A stretch of 64,000 bases of DNA, from assembly GCF_932526225.1 (NCBI RefSeq), contig NC_064047.1:5827501-5891500 (forward strand). Reading direction: 5' to 3'. Source of the stretch: Nematostella vectensis. Lineage: Eukaryota > Cnidaria > Anthozoa > Actiniaria > Edwardsiidae. The notes below the pieces were generated by a model, which was not told the DNA's origin, searched no databases, and worked only from the letters and a program-made list of their open reading frames with translations. Shown piece after piece: positions 24,401-35,144 of this stretch. The position numbers and the translations under genes were made by a program. The number at the start of each line of letters is the position of its first letter. Within the stretch, counting starts at the first letter, position 1.

Positions 24401-27400
24401 TGCGTATTAGCGACAAAGTAATACAAAGAGCTTTTGAGGTGACGAGGAGGCTCTGGGCGGTCGACCTTTCTCAGTTACAGTAACGAATTACATGCCTAAA
24501 CCGGTTTTGCAGGTATGACGTCGGTCACGCAACACGAGAGCTGTAAGCTTTCAAAGTTTTGTTGTTATTTTCATTTTGGCGTGATTAAAAGTATCGCCGA
24601 ATGGCGCATAGAGAAATTTTCCTACACTTCTTTTTCTGTCTTTTTCTGTTTTCAATTTCTGTCATATCTGCAACAGCACTTCTTTAGGCAAGTTTAATTT
24701 GTTTACTGAGTCTAAGACGTAGAACGTCTGTTTATTATTCTTTACCAGCAAACGTTAGGATAAGAAACCACCTACGTAAGGCAGCTTGGAAAGCTGGAGA
24801 AGGTAAAGGAATCATTGATAGGGAACTGCAAAAATTCAAATCAACAAATACAAGAACATGTGAGCAATCGAGAGCGATAGGTTGGAAGCCTCAGAAAGTC
24901 ACCGTTAGCGCCCCTATGCGGGCGGGCTTGGCTACATCTTTAATTTTGCCTTGAGTACAAACTGCAAGTTCCCTGCAGCTCCCAGCCCGAAAACAATAAG
25001 GAGAACCAAGGACCGTTGTCGAAACTAAAAAATCCATTTTTACTTTGTGTTAGCAAACCAACAACACTAGATCGAACAGCTGAACTTTCAACCTTTGCAA
25101 AACAACGACAACCGGTCTTTTCAAGCTAATCCCAAATATGGGTATATTGACCAAATATGGTTTGTGTTACTACGACAATCTCGTTGACCAATCAGCTGCA
25201 GATACAAAATCTGTATTTCTGGAACTGAAAAAAGCTACCCGCCCGCCCAGAGCCTCCTCGCTTCGCTCGTCATCGCATTTTGGCTGAGCGTCACTGGACA
25301 AGAGATGTCTGGAGGCTCTGGTATGGCAGATGGGGCTGTAGAGGAATTTAACAGGTTATGGGCCCAAGCTTGGTGCAAATTAGCGACAAAAAAATACAAG
25401 TAAAAAGCGACAAAATAATACAAGGGAAAAGCTTTTAAGGCAATGTTGTCAGACCAAATGAAACTGTGCTTCTTTATACTATCCTCTCCGCCCTTTTTCT
25501 AACCAACCCCCCTCCCCCCTTCAAATTATCAACGTCCTCTTAAGCCAGAGAAAACAATTACTTCTTACCATGATATCAACCCAGGTCCCTGAGGATAGCG
25601 CGTCATCTATAGCCGCATCTGCTTGGTCTAGAACTCTCTCCCCGACGCAACATGTTGGCAAGAAGATCTCGTTTCCATGGTAACGTCGCTTGAGGAACTG
25701 TTTGCCATCCGTGATTCCTAACCTGGTGAGGGCGTCATATTCTGATACAGACAAAATTATGAATTGAGAGCGGAAAATGGTGGCTGAAGGAGGCTATTTG
25801 ACTTGAGACTAAAGAATATACCGTATCTTTCTTACTGTATATATCTGTAACGCGCCTTAAATCTATAGGAGCAAGGTGCTATATTATTCTATGTTAGCTT
25901 ACCTACATAACCATTTTGCTTGAAGAAGTCATCCACCCAGTTGTTCTGGGCCTGCGTATAAACATCCGGGACAAAGCTGATCTTATCCTGCCGCCCTTGG
26001 GTGCTCCCCATGATGCGTTTACTGGAGAGCAGATCTCCTATCACAGCTAGGAAATAAAAGAGCCATTACACTGCAAAACAAGGCAGCTATCAAGCTACAA
26101 AAGAAGACAGCTATCACACTACAAAACAAGACAGTTATCACAGTACAAAAGTAGACATCTATTCATGCTTAAAGCCGCATTGTCACTAGTTTACTTCCGG
26201 TCGATTAGTTAACAATATCCGAGATTTTTAACGGAAAACGTGAAAAATATTTCAAAATATTGAAAGCAGTGTGTCTATTGGAAGTTTCTTTGAGGATGTG
26301 ATTGATGATTTAGAGCGGGTGGCCTGTTAAATATCTCGGATTCTAATAGATTCTTTTGTCTTTTAACGGTTGAGGTTTCCGGCGGACCTCCGGAAGTAAA
26401 CTGGTGACAATGCGGCTTTAAAAAGGCAAAGCAAACAACACTTGGCAATTCAATTTAAAATACTAACAAAGGTACACTAACAAAACACTTACAATAAAAC
26501 AGCTTCTCTTGGAACCCATATTTACTGATTATATTTGAAAACTGTGTTGGCCTGTAAAAACAATGAAGTTCCAGACATTAAAAGTCAGCAAAGTTAGCTA
26601 TATTGCCCAGATTTTACAAGCTCTTTTTAAACAAGCTCCCAGGGCAGCTTACCTTGTGATGGCGGACAAAACTCCCCTCATACGGGCGGTCTGGCGTGCA
26701 ATAAATGCATGGGTATACAACACATTTCTATCCATCTGATCAAGCTTGCCCATGATCTGAATATCAAGCCTGGACTCCACAACCTGGTTACACAAAAATA
26801 CACACAATAGGTGACATATAATAAAACAAAAGTCAGCAAGCCAATACACAATACACATAGGGCGTAATCAAACATAAGTCAGTGAGCCAATACACAATAC
26901 ACATAGGGCGTATCAAACAGAAGTCAGCAAGCCAATACACAATACACATAGGGCGTATCAAACAAAAGTCAGTGAGCCAATACACAATACACAATACACA
27001 TAGGGCATGTCAAACAGATCAAACAAGCCAATACACAATACACATAGGGCGTATCAAACAGAAGTCAGCAAGCCAATACACAATACACATAGGTTGTGTC
27101 AAACAGATCAAACAAGCCAATACACAATACACATAGGGCGTATCAAACAGAAGTCAGCAAGCCAATACATGATACACATAGGGCGTATCAAACAGAAGTC
27201 AGCAAGCCAATACATGATACACATAGGGCGTATCAAACAGAAGTGAGTGAGCCAATATATATTTATTATGTAATTTAGCCAGGTTTTCAATTTTGTGTGA
27301 AAACCAGAGCAAAAATAATAATCAAGGCAATAAAAATAAAATAGAAATACAAAAATGACAAACATAGAAAAATCCAACATTTCACCTCCAGCATAAAGTC

Positions 27401-30269
27401 AGTGGGGAGAGAGAACGTCTTGCTCAATTCAGCTATAAACACTTGGCCTGCTTCTTGTAGGGTCTCATTAATTTCTTCAGCCATTCGATCAAGGTAATCC
27501 CTTGAAAAGAAACACAAAACAATGGGTTGGAAAGCTACCTAAAAGAACTCCATTAATAATCTAACAAATCTGAACATCCTTTCATTGCCTCTTCTTTTCT
27601 TTTAAAATCCTCTCGTCTCAAAACTGCCTATAACATCAGGTAAAGAAAGGATTTTGATGAATTGTGTGGCAGGAGACATTTTGTGCAGGCAAGGAACCTC
27701 TTTTGGTGCAGGTTTAATTTTGTTCACATTAGATTTTCGTTTAATATCATTAGTGACCCTGGGCCTGCTTCTTTGACATTGAAAACAGGGCCTCTTAAAT
27801 GGTCTATAAAAACAATAAATAAAGAACATAAATCAGAATGGAATGCATAGTATACAATGCCTATAAGGGTGTTGGGACATATCTCTGAAGGCTGTTGCTA
27901 GAAAAAAAATATCTCAAAGATTATAGAGCTGGAAATGTAAAGGGGAAGTAGAATTATCTCTGCATGGGTAATTGAATATTGCGATAAAGCTGAATGTTGT
28001 GAAAGAATTTTGTTATCATAATAATATCTACCTTTCTCCCCCTTTTTAACAGTTAAAACGCATTGAAAAATCTCTTATCTTGCTCAAATCAGCATGTAAG
28101 GTTGCTAAGTAGGGCCCTAGGTGAAAAATCATCTTTGCCTATTTTTGGTTTACAGTATTTGTAGTTTTATTCCATTCATTTTCCTTGCCAGTTTCAGTGT
28201 TTGTTTTCAAAGCTAGGAATGTTGCACTTTCCTAAATTTTTTTTTCGCCATTGGATTTTCCCGCCTGAAAGTGTGAAGTTCCTGGATAATCGCACGCGCC
28301 TAACATCAAAATCACTAAGTAACGATACATTTCCCAACACCCTTAAGCGGAACTAATAAAACAAGACGATAATAACTTGTTTGACACTAAATGCTCATTA
28401 TAAATTCTCTATATTCATCTAAGTGCAGTCATAACAGTGTAGTTTGTTTTTCTTGGCAAAGGGGCTTTTTTGTTGGAATGCTATAAACCATTATTATCAT
28501 TACACATAAAAATAACCATATGTTTAGATTAGACTGTACATACTTATCAATAAGGTCTCCTTGAATAAGGACGAGACTCTTGTCATGGCGAAGAATCTCA
28601 GAGACCTTGTTGTCAACATGGCTAAGATCAACATTTATTATCTGTGAAAAAAAATGCAAAAGTTCAGGGGCTGGTTGCACAAAGCTTGGATAAGTCTTAT
28701 CCACCGGTTAAGTTTTTTATTCAGCCGTTAAAACTTATCCGTGTGGTGTGATACGGTTGCACAAAGCGGATAAAGTTATCCGGCTGATAGAGATCAGATA
28801 AAGTCTTATCCACTGAATAAATGTGAAGAAAAAACAAAATGGTGCCTTGCTTTTTCTAATTAATTGTCAGAATTTAGATTAATTTCAGACACAGTGCAAG
28901 TTGTAACACATGCAAACGACGAATTTTACAGTTGGTAAATTTATTACAATGAACTTACAAACTTACATGCAGCTCTATCAGGAGTGGAATCAATCTATAT
29001 TGCCCGTTCTGTCGAGAAATGTGGCTCCCAAAGACAGGAAGAAGCTAAGCACTATCCCCTTTGATCATTCTGTGATTTACGTGCACTTTGCCTCACCTGT
29101 TTGTTTCTGGCACTCTTTTAACTGTCGCCATTTTGTTTGAAGTAAAAACAGTGTGCGCTTTGCATATTTACCATGGAAACGGGAAGCCATTTAGTGGTAA
29201 ATGACGGCTTTTCAGCGGATAGTTATCCAGCGTTCTATCCACGTTTGAGCAACGCTATTTTGTCCACCTGATAAATATCAACTGGAAAGGGATTTTATCC
29301 AGTGGGTACCGTCTATTCGGTGGATAACTTATTCAAGCTTTGTGCAACCGGTCCTAGAGCCTTTTTTATCTCAAGAATGCTCCTACGACATTATACAGAA
29401 AATTACATTCTAGGCATAATCAATTAATATATAGGGTGGGTCATTGAGATCCTGGCTATAAAAACTGACAAATCATGATTTGGCCCTTACTATATACATT
29501 TACTTCCTGGTAAACATAGCTGAAACAATATCATACAATTATTCATTAATCGGGGGGGGGGGGGGGGGGGGGAGGGGCAGGCTTATTGGGGAGGGGGGGG
29601 TGACTTATTTGAATCATCACAGCTATTCCCTACCCTGGGAGCCATAGGTTAGCATATATATGGACCTCAGTTTCCAGGGTATAATATACATATTTCTATA
29701 AAACTGGGTTCTAATGCAATCCTCCCTCCCTTCCACTATGACAAACATAATTTGGTCGACAATACATTTGTAATGTATCTATTACTCAATAATAGTCTTG
29801 TTCAAACCCAATACAAGACTTTGCCGAACTCGAAATCACACACGAATCTAATCGCTTATCTGGTAGGTGTCTTTTTCTCAGTTATGGCCACGTCAGTATC
29901 TTAGTAGTATAAAAATTACAAACCTGTTGAAGGTCCACCAGATTCACTCGACCTAAAAACAGAAAGATATCAAAACAATACAATCAAAATTTAACAAACA
30001 CATGATGTATTAGGATAAAAAAAAAACTGAGTACAGAGGAAAAACCTGCCTCCGTGGACGAAAAGTTCGTCTTTTATTTCTCTCTCAAGCTGTTGCGGCG
30101 TGAGATATTCTTTGCCATCTGTCGTGTATATGACCTCCAAAAGTCCCGTGTTGATTAGTTTCTGTACAATCTCGATGCAGTTTCTCTCTGAGAGTTTGTG
30201 AGCGGTACTGGTTAGCTGAACACGGTGAAAATCAGCCGCTAGTTTCTTGATTTCGTCCCAGTCGGCCAT
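18420..30269 (-). CDS. UFL1: E3 UFM1-protein ligase 1 (UFL1)
   Basis: Seventeen coding exons, read right to left: 30269-30050, 29952-29924, 28641-28544, 27500-27386, 26783-26653, 26551-26493, 26046-25903, 25741-25569, 24126-23950, 23638-23450, 23066-22965, 22048-21972, 21395-21244, 20306-20176, 19658-19578, 19386-19295, 18813-18420. They total 2364 nt, 787 aa, against about 794 in human. The start [14 protein letters not shown] and motifs [38 protein letters not shown] and LVVKQLT are characteristic. Exons 1-8 carry the N-terminal winged-helix region; exon 10 a Gly/Lys/Arg-rich linker; exons 12-17 the helical C-terminus. In known systems UFL1 acts at the ER with DDRGK1 and CDK5RAP3, moving UFM1 from UFC1 to targets such as ribosomal protein uL24 (RPL26); it has no catalytic cysteine. 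Intron 1 is best read as GC-AG. Introns carry many repeats and MITEs. Confidence 0.96.
19481..19619 (-). repeat. 69-bp tandem duplication covering UFL1 exon 15 3' end and donor
   Basis: The end of exon 15 (19578-19658) with its 5' splice site and about 20 bp of intron is repeated 69 bp downstream on the minus strand, near 19484-19550. The copy keeps a GT donor (GTGAGT) but lacks the exon's own acceptor. It could act as an alternative 5' splice site for exon 15. Confidence 0.75.
19745..20168. repeat. 27-bp minisatellite in UFL1 intron 14
   Basis: About 16 copies of a 27-bp unit ('gcattatggtaaggatcacc' then 'tcgcaat'). It begins within 10 bp of the exon 14 donor. As 27 is a multiple of 3, open frames of 127-204 aa occur on both strands; these are repeat artefacts. 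On the gene strand each unit carries a donor-like GAG|GTGATC or AAG|GTGATC. Confidence 0.95.
20866..21172. mobile_element. Fold-back MITE in UFL1 intron 13
   Basis: Two ~150-bp arms are inverted copies that meet in the middle. Outer ends read TACTGTCGAATCCGTTGTAT on one side and its complement on the other, suggesting a TA target duplication and a Tc1/mariner-type origin. No open frame of note. Confidence 0.8.
21509..21880. mobile_element. Two related short MITE copies in UFL1 intron 12
   Basis: Copy 1 at about 21509-21620 and copy 2 at about 21741-21880 share internal sequence in direct order ('taagaacctgtg', 'gttgcg', 'cacaaagcttc'-like). Each is bounded by inverted ends of the type TTACCCCGG...CCGGGGTAA. 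A small non-autonomous DNA element family is likely. Confidence 0.6.
22095..22850. repeat. 32-bp minisatellite in UFL1 intron 11
   Basis: About 23 copies of a 32-bp unit ('cacaagtgagaatcggccaa' then 'atacaagcgcrg') with scattered substitutions. Overlapping minus-strand open frames rich in [11 protein letters not shown]-like peptides come from the repeat and are not called. The array ends about 115 bp before the donor of exon 11. Confidence 0.95.
24095..25440 (-). repeat. Repeated UFL1 exon 9 acceptor segment, split by a MITE
   Basis: A ~120-bp segment holding the intron 8 acceptor and the first exon 9 codons occurs at about 24100 (the real exon edge), 24220, 24340 and 25320. Each copy keeps 'gcagatggggctgtagaggg' or a near variant, so on the minus strand each presents a CTACAG acceptor followed by exon 9-like coding sequence. 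A MITE (24437-25262) lies between the third and fourth copies. Confidence 0.85.
24437..25262. mobile_element. ~0.8-kb MITE-like element in UFL1 intron 8
   Basis: Left end 'gaggaggctctgggcgg' is matched inverted at the right end ('ccgcccagagcctcctcg'). No transposase frame. It interrupts the exon 9 acceptor repeat, so it inserted after that repeat had begun to expand. Confidence 0.65.
26169..26421. mobile_element. TTAA-flanked MITE, copy 1 (UFL1 intron 6)
   Basis: 253 bp bounded by TTAA on both sides with ~30-bp terminal inverted repeats starting AGCCGCATTGTCAC and running into a GTTTACTTCCGG block. The TTAA edges are those expected for piggyBac-superfamily insertion. Related copies: 35815-35999 (truncated) and 46262-46500. 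Confidence 0.8.
26829..27258. repeat. ~45-bp minisatellite in UFL1 intron 4
   Basis: About ten copies of a unit holding 'ccaatacacaatacacatag' and 'ggcgtatcaaacagaagtca'. One variant unit is shorter. Open frames on both strands are repeat artefacts. Confidence 0.93.
28668..29353. mobile_element. ~690-bp MITE in UFL1 intron 2
   Basis: Ends are inverted copies: GGTTGCACAAAGCTTGGATA at the left and a close complement (ending 'caagctttgtgcaacc') at the right. A sub-terminal copy of the same motif (near 28752) and several 'ttatcc' blocks add internal symmetry. The 76-codon frame at 28910-29140 has no recognisable domain. Confidence 0.75.
29550..29600. repeat. Poly-G tract in UFL1 intron 2
   Basis: More than 20 consecutive G followed by further G-rich sequence; on the gene strand this is a C run. 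It could form a G-quadruplex on the plus strand. Confidence 0.9.
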
Positions 30270-30540
30270 TTTGCTTTTGATTTCTATTGATATAAAAATA
30301 TAGGGGGGAAGGGTGGATTCAAATAAAACACAGGATGACCAACAGAACTTCACCAAAAACAGAATACACTCGACATTTCCATTCAGAATTTTGTTAACTT
30401 TATTTCACTTTTCTGAGAATGCTTTAAATTATTTTTCCATGGGATGCTCAAAATACCTAATTTGACGCTGAAACTGCATGTATCGGATAAAAAGATTGTG
30501 GGTCGCCTGTGGTGGAAATTGAGCTTTTAGTTCAACAAAC
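30270..30540. promoter_or_regulatory. Shared UFL1/BUD13 divergent promoter region
   Basis: Only 271 bp separate the UFL1 start codon (minus) from the BUD13 start codon (plus), so both 5' UTRs and promoters must lie here or overlap the genes. No TATA box at a convincing position. Head-to-head pairing of two housekeeping-type genes suggests a bidirectional promoter. Confidence 0.7.
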
Positions 30541-32992
30541 ATGGCGGCCCTGTCGAAGGAAGAATACCTCAAGCGCTATTTATCGGCCCCAACCGAAGAC
30601 GAACCGAAAAAAAAGCGAAAAAAGAAGCCTAAAGCGGTAGCAAAGCTACCCAGGTCCGTAATAGTCGATGATGATGTCGCATGGAGTGATCTTAAACCGA
30701 AGAATCCTGAGATGAAACAAAAAGAGTTTGAGTTTGACACGGCTGGCGAAGACGCGCCCGTGGTTTACGATGAAGATGGAAGTACTATGATCTCTACTGA
30801 GCTTTATAAAAAGCGTGAGGAGGATCTAAGGTCTAAATGGGCGCCTTTGGGATCTGATAATAGTGCAAGTTTGGGCGACGGTTCTCCTCAAAGGCAAAAG
30901 ACACACGGGTTATTAGATTTGTCAAAAGCTGAAACAGACGACAACTCTCCTTCAAGACGAAGAAATCACGGAAGTCCTAGCTTGTCACCATCACGGAAGC
31001 AGAATCTCAGTGTTAATACAAAAACCTCTAAGATGAGAAGTGGCGGTGATGTCAGACGGCAATGGCATGATTCTGACTCCTCCCCTCCGAGGCGTCAAAG
31101 ACATGACAGCCCTGATGAGTCACCTGTCAGACGTCAGCGGCATGATTCTGACTCCTCCCCTCTGAGGCGTCAAAGACATGACAGTCCTGATGAGTCACCT
31201 GTCAGACGTCAGCGGCATGATTCTGACTCCTCCCCTCTGAGGCGTCAAAGACATGACAGTCCAGATCAGTCTCCTGTCAGAAGGAAACAGCATGACTCAT
31301 CTGATTTGTCACCCCCTCGAGGAGGTATTCAAAATGACTCTGACCAGTCTCCGCCTCGCAAGCGCCCAGGGTCTGACGCTGATCTCTCTCCTCCCCGTGC
31401 CAGGAGGGGAAGTGATTCGGACCAATCACCACCCAGAAAAGGTGCAGTAACCATCCTGTCTAGTATGTTATGTCTTTTCTTGCTAATATTGCATTAGTTT
31501 TTTCCTACCTCTGTGCATATAGTACTTATTGTCTAGTGTTGGCAAGCCCAGGTATTACAGTTAGGTCTCAACTCTGTTTTTCATGTTTTTTATTGAACCT
31601 TCAGTATTGAACTAAATCTTCTTTATTTTCTAAAATCATTTTAGGCCTAGAGAAAATTTGGCTGCTATGATAGCATTACTGTATGTTTATTTGTTTGTGG
31701 TCTGATGATAAAACAGGATAGTCTGTATTGATAGCGTTGATGTTTACTTTCTGATGTTAAAATAGGGATGGCAGGGCTCCTATCGGCAGGTGACCTTAAG
31801 AGAGAGAATGAGATTAAGCGTAAACGGGAAGCCGAGATGTTTGCATCCATGGATACTGGCATTTCTGGACGAGGGGCAAAGACTGTTCATCGTGACAAGT
31901 CGGGTCGTAAACGTGATCTTGAAGCAGAAAAAAGGATAAAAGAAGAGGAAGAAAGGGAGAAGGCTAAAGATGATGAAAAGTTTAAGCAATGGGGCAAAGG
32001 GTAAGGCTTAGCAGGGGACAATGGTCATATTTTGTTTTTTCATGTTCTATTTTCATTACTTAAACCATAGTAGATCTGAAAGTATTTTTGTGCACCTGTC
32101 TTTCTCTAAGGACTTCAGACTTTTAATTTTGTTCATTGTGCTATGGCAAGTCTTTGGCTTTGGTCTTGAATGAATTGTCTTCCTAAAAATGTCCTTAATA
32201 TTGCGTACACTTAACAGCATGTACAGACACAGAAAGCTAGAGACTTGCATGTCTTAGACTACTACTATTTACTGTACTAAAATATTAATGCACGCTTCAG
32301 TGTTGTACAGACTGAGAAAGCTAGACAAAGGCTTGAAGAGGACTTGCACGAGATGGCCAAGCCATTGGCACGCTACAAGGATGACAAAGACTTGGATGCA
32401 ATGCTGAAAGAACAGACAAGAGAAGATGACCCCATGCTTGCATACATGCAGAAGAAGAAGGCAAGCTCAGACGTCAAAGCAGGGAAAAAAGGTAGCAAAA
32501 TAACACACATCAAGAGGACTGCACAGGCTTTCGGCAGTATAACTATTGAAAACCAGCATGCAGTATCTTTTGGTAGATGGGGGTTACAAGTTACATAACA
32601 TGATAACATAATGCATGAAAATGTGTCATGGGATGGGGTTTGGTTGGGATGCAGTATCTGTGCAGTATTGGCAAAACAGGTATACGAGGCAACAACAAAG
32701 TACAGCATAATTTTACAAACAGCTGCTAGTGTGAACTAATTGACAATAATTTGACTCAGTTTTCAATAGCAGATGTTGCTCTAGTATAAACCATTTTATG
32801 ATTTTTCTTTTTCCAGCTAAACCTGTATACAAAGGCCCACCTCCTCAACCCAACAGATTTGGAATCCCCCCTGGTTACAGATGGGATGGTGTTGATCGCT
32901 CCAATGGTTTTGAAAGGAGACGCTTTGCCATGATAGCAAACAAACAAGCCACAGATTCGGTTGCCCACAAATGGAGTGTAGAAGATATGTAG
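30541..32992 (+). CDS. BUD13: BUD13 homolog, RES complex splicing factor
   Basis: Four exons: 30541-31441, 31766-32000, 32301-32491, 32817-32992; 1503 nt, 500 aa. The N-terminus ([12 protein letters not shown], then a basic stretch and VDDDVAW) and C-terminus ([27 protein letters not shown] at the very end) match the BUD13/Cwc26 family. The middle of exon 1 is a low-complexity RHDS-SP-RR region like that of the human protein. Residues about 325-500 form the conserved C-terminal domain (FRDKSGRKR-type motif seen here as [10 protein letters not shown]). BUD13 works in the nucleus with the SNIP1/Pml1 and RBMX2/Snu17 homologues as the retention-and-splicing complex on the activating spliceosome. 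Start chosen as the first ATG, 271 bp from divergent UFL1. An alternative end exists if the exon 1 donor is not used (stop at 31495-31497). Confidence 0.96.
31066..31290 (+). repeat. 75-bp in-frame repeat in BUD13 exon 1
   Basis: Three copies 75 bp apart encode a 25-residue unit containing [17 protein letters not shown]. Copies 2 and 3 are almost identical at the DNA level, pointing to recent expansion inside a coding repeat that is old in the family. Confidence 0.9.
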
Positions 32993-33531
32993 AAACTTTT
33001 CTATGGTGGTAATAAACGATATACTCTTCTGTGCATAAAGTGTTGAAGATTTTTAGGCAGTCTGATACCATCATGCTGGCGTTTGCTGGTGTCCCAAAGG
33101 CCCCATATAAGTAAAGGAAACCCATGAAGATTTGTAGAAGTGCAGTCTGATACATCATGCTGGCATCCCAATGGCCCTTTATAAGTAAAGGAAACCAATC
33201 TTATTCTAATCTGGGACAAAAATAAACTGCTTTATTGTACAACATGTCCCAGTGATATCATTTTTTATTAAAGTTATTGTTCAGGCTGTTTTATTATTTT
33301 GCTAATATAAAGGCTGGAACTCTGAGGGGGACTATATTGCTTTTTGCCTCGTTGTAGCCGGATTTGATTATCAATGTTCCAAAAGTTATTCAACTCACAT
33401 TACAGACAACTCCATTCCTTGTATAATGGAGTGCCCAAACAGTGCAAAAGTGAATAACTCACTTTTACATTTTTTGGGGACAGTTCAGATTTTGATTTTA
33501 ATAAAAGGTCACTGTAGATAGACTATGCATA
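32993..33531 (+). other. BUD13 3' UTR and flank
   Basis: AATAAA signals occur at 33011-33016 and 33221-33226; the second is followed by a T/G-rich stretch and is the better candidate. Between them an ~85-bp segment ('gtctgatac...catcatgctggc' to 'ataagtaaaggaaacc') is present twice (about 33057 and 33146). Confidence 0.6.
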
Positions 33532-33545
33532 ACACCTTGGGAGAC

Positions 33546-34748
33546 CTGTACAGGACCCGAAATGATCCCAGGACCCGAAACGATCCCAGGACCCGAAACG
33601 ATCCCCAAAAGTACCCCAACTGATCCCGGGACCCGAAACGATCCCCAAGAGTCCCCGAAATGAACCCCAAGGAATTGCAGTAATGGACAAACAAAAGGAA
33701 TGTGGAAGGATTGGCTTTCAGTTTTAAAAACATATGAAACATTTAAGCGTCATTTTTGTCACTATCCAGAAATTTGAATTAACTAAAACCATAGTATTAA
33801 GATTTTTATATACGACTGCGCGGGAAATACAGCTTTCGACAGCTTGGTTGAGTCAACAATTGGTGTCAAATAAAAATTCCCGTGATGGTAATTTGAAGAA
33901 CCAGGCGTGAATAAATAATTCATACATAACAAGCCATAAACGAATGTCTCCAAAGATTAGACATGCCTCTGCTTTCCCGTAGGAAAATGTTTGTTTGTGT
34001 TCGGTGAATGAAAGACCTATCATAAAGAGAGATAGAGAGAAATCATTCAGTGGTGTACGCACTACTACATAAGGAAATTCAAAACTCACATATTGCTTTC
34101 AACAAAAGCCACATCTCTTAATATTTTGCAACGGTAGTAAAAGGGTTGTTCGAGTGCATTACTCAGTGTGCTTTTGTAATTCCATCTTCTCGGCCAAACC
34201 GGCTGTCGGTAAATATTCGCTCGTGTGAACATGGATTTCGTGGTGAAAAACACGTTTGGTTGTCAAATGAATATAGATTTTTAGGGTGATGTTTACCGGA
34301 AACGAGATTTATAGTGTCAGAGTCATGTGTTGGAACTGCAAATGTTTCGAAGGTCAAAAGTTTGGTTGTTCTGAGCAAGGCTGTGCTTTGGCTGTGCTAT
34401 GTTTATGTTGTACTCCTTTCAGTAGCAATTAAAAGTTGTGTATTTGTTTAGGACTCTGTTTATGGGTTTACCGCCGGGGCAATGTAATAAATAGAAGTAT
34501 TGTATTGGAATTTAAGTTTTTTAAGTCATGTTATTTAGAAATAGATTGGCTGTCAACCCTAAATTATGCTTTAAGAATTGGAAGTGCTTCTTCTGCTTTC
34601 CCTTTGTCCATTACCGCATTTCCGTGGGGTTGATTTCGGGGACTCCTCGGTATCGTTTCGGGTCCCGGGATCAGTTGGGGTACTTTTGGGGATCATTTCG
34701 GGTCCTGGGATCGTTTCGGGTCCTGGGATCATTTCGGGTCCTGTACAG
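33546..34748. mobile_element. 1.2-kb long-TIR (fold-back) element between BUD13 and MYCBP
   Basis: Arms of about 150 bp, 33546-33700 and 34600-34748, are inverted copies. They start CTGTACAGGACCCGAAATGA and carry a short internal repeat (ggacccgaaacgatccc) three to four times. The ~900 bp between arms has only short frames and no recognisable transposase. It occupies the gap between two convergent genes. Confidence 0.85.
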
Positions 34749-34841
34749 ACCTTTCTCAGATGCATAATAATGCTGTCAACCCTTATAGCATCTATGAGGA
34801 GTAAACAATTTTTGTACCCCAGTAATAATACAATGTACATT

Positions 34842-34847
34842 TTTATT
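34842..34847 (-). other. Candidate polyadenylation signal of MYCBP
   Basis: AATAAA on the minus strand about 300 nt downstream of the MYCBP stop codon. Confidence 0.5.
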
Positions 34848-35144
34848 AGATTTAAACACTTTCACATTGACAACAAAAGAAATGTATAAATTGTATTTGT
34901 AAATAGTCCTTATTAGTAAATGCAAAACCTACAGTTACATAAATTTGTAATAAGTGACATAAATGTGTAATAAGTCTATTTTACAGTGAGAAAGCATAAC
35001 ACTGGGCAACTGAGCGTAAGAAGAGAAATTTGCTTGAGGGCAAAACCCATGGAGAGCAAAAGCAAGATTGGTGGCTGCCTGTAAAATATCCTGTAAACTG
35101 GCACCAGTGCATGGCACAAGGAACTATTGAAAATCATGATTCAT

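Noticed and set aside
28910-29140. 76-codon frame as a gene
   Set aside because: Lies wholly within a MITE in a UFL1 intron and has no recognisable domain or splice partner.
33853-34089. 78-codon frame as transposase remnant of the fold-back element
   Set aside because: No catalytic or zinc-binding motif is visible; length and composition are compatible with chance.
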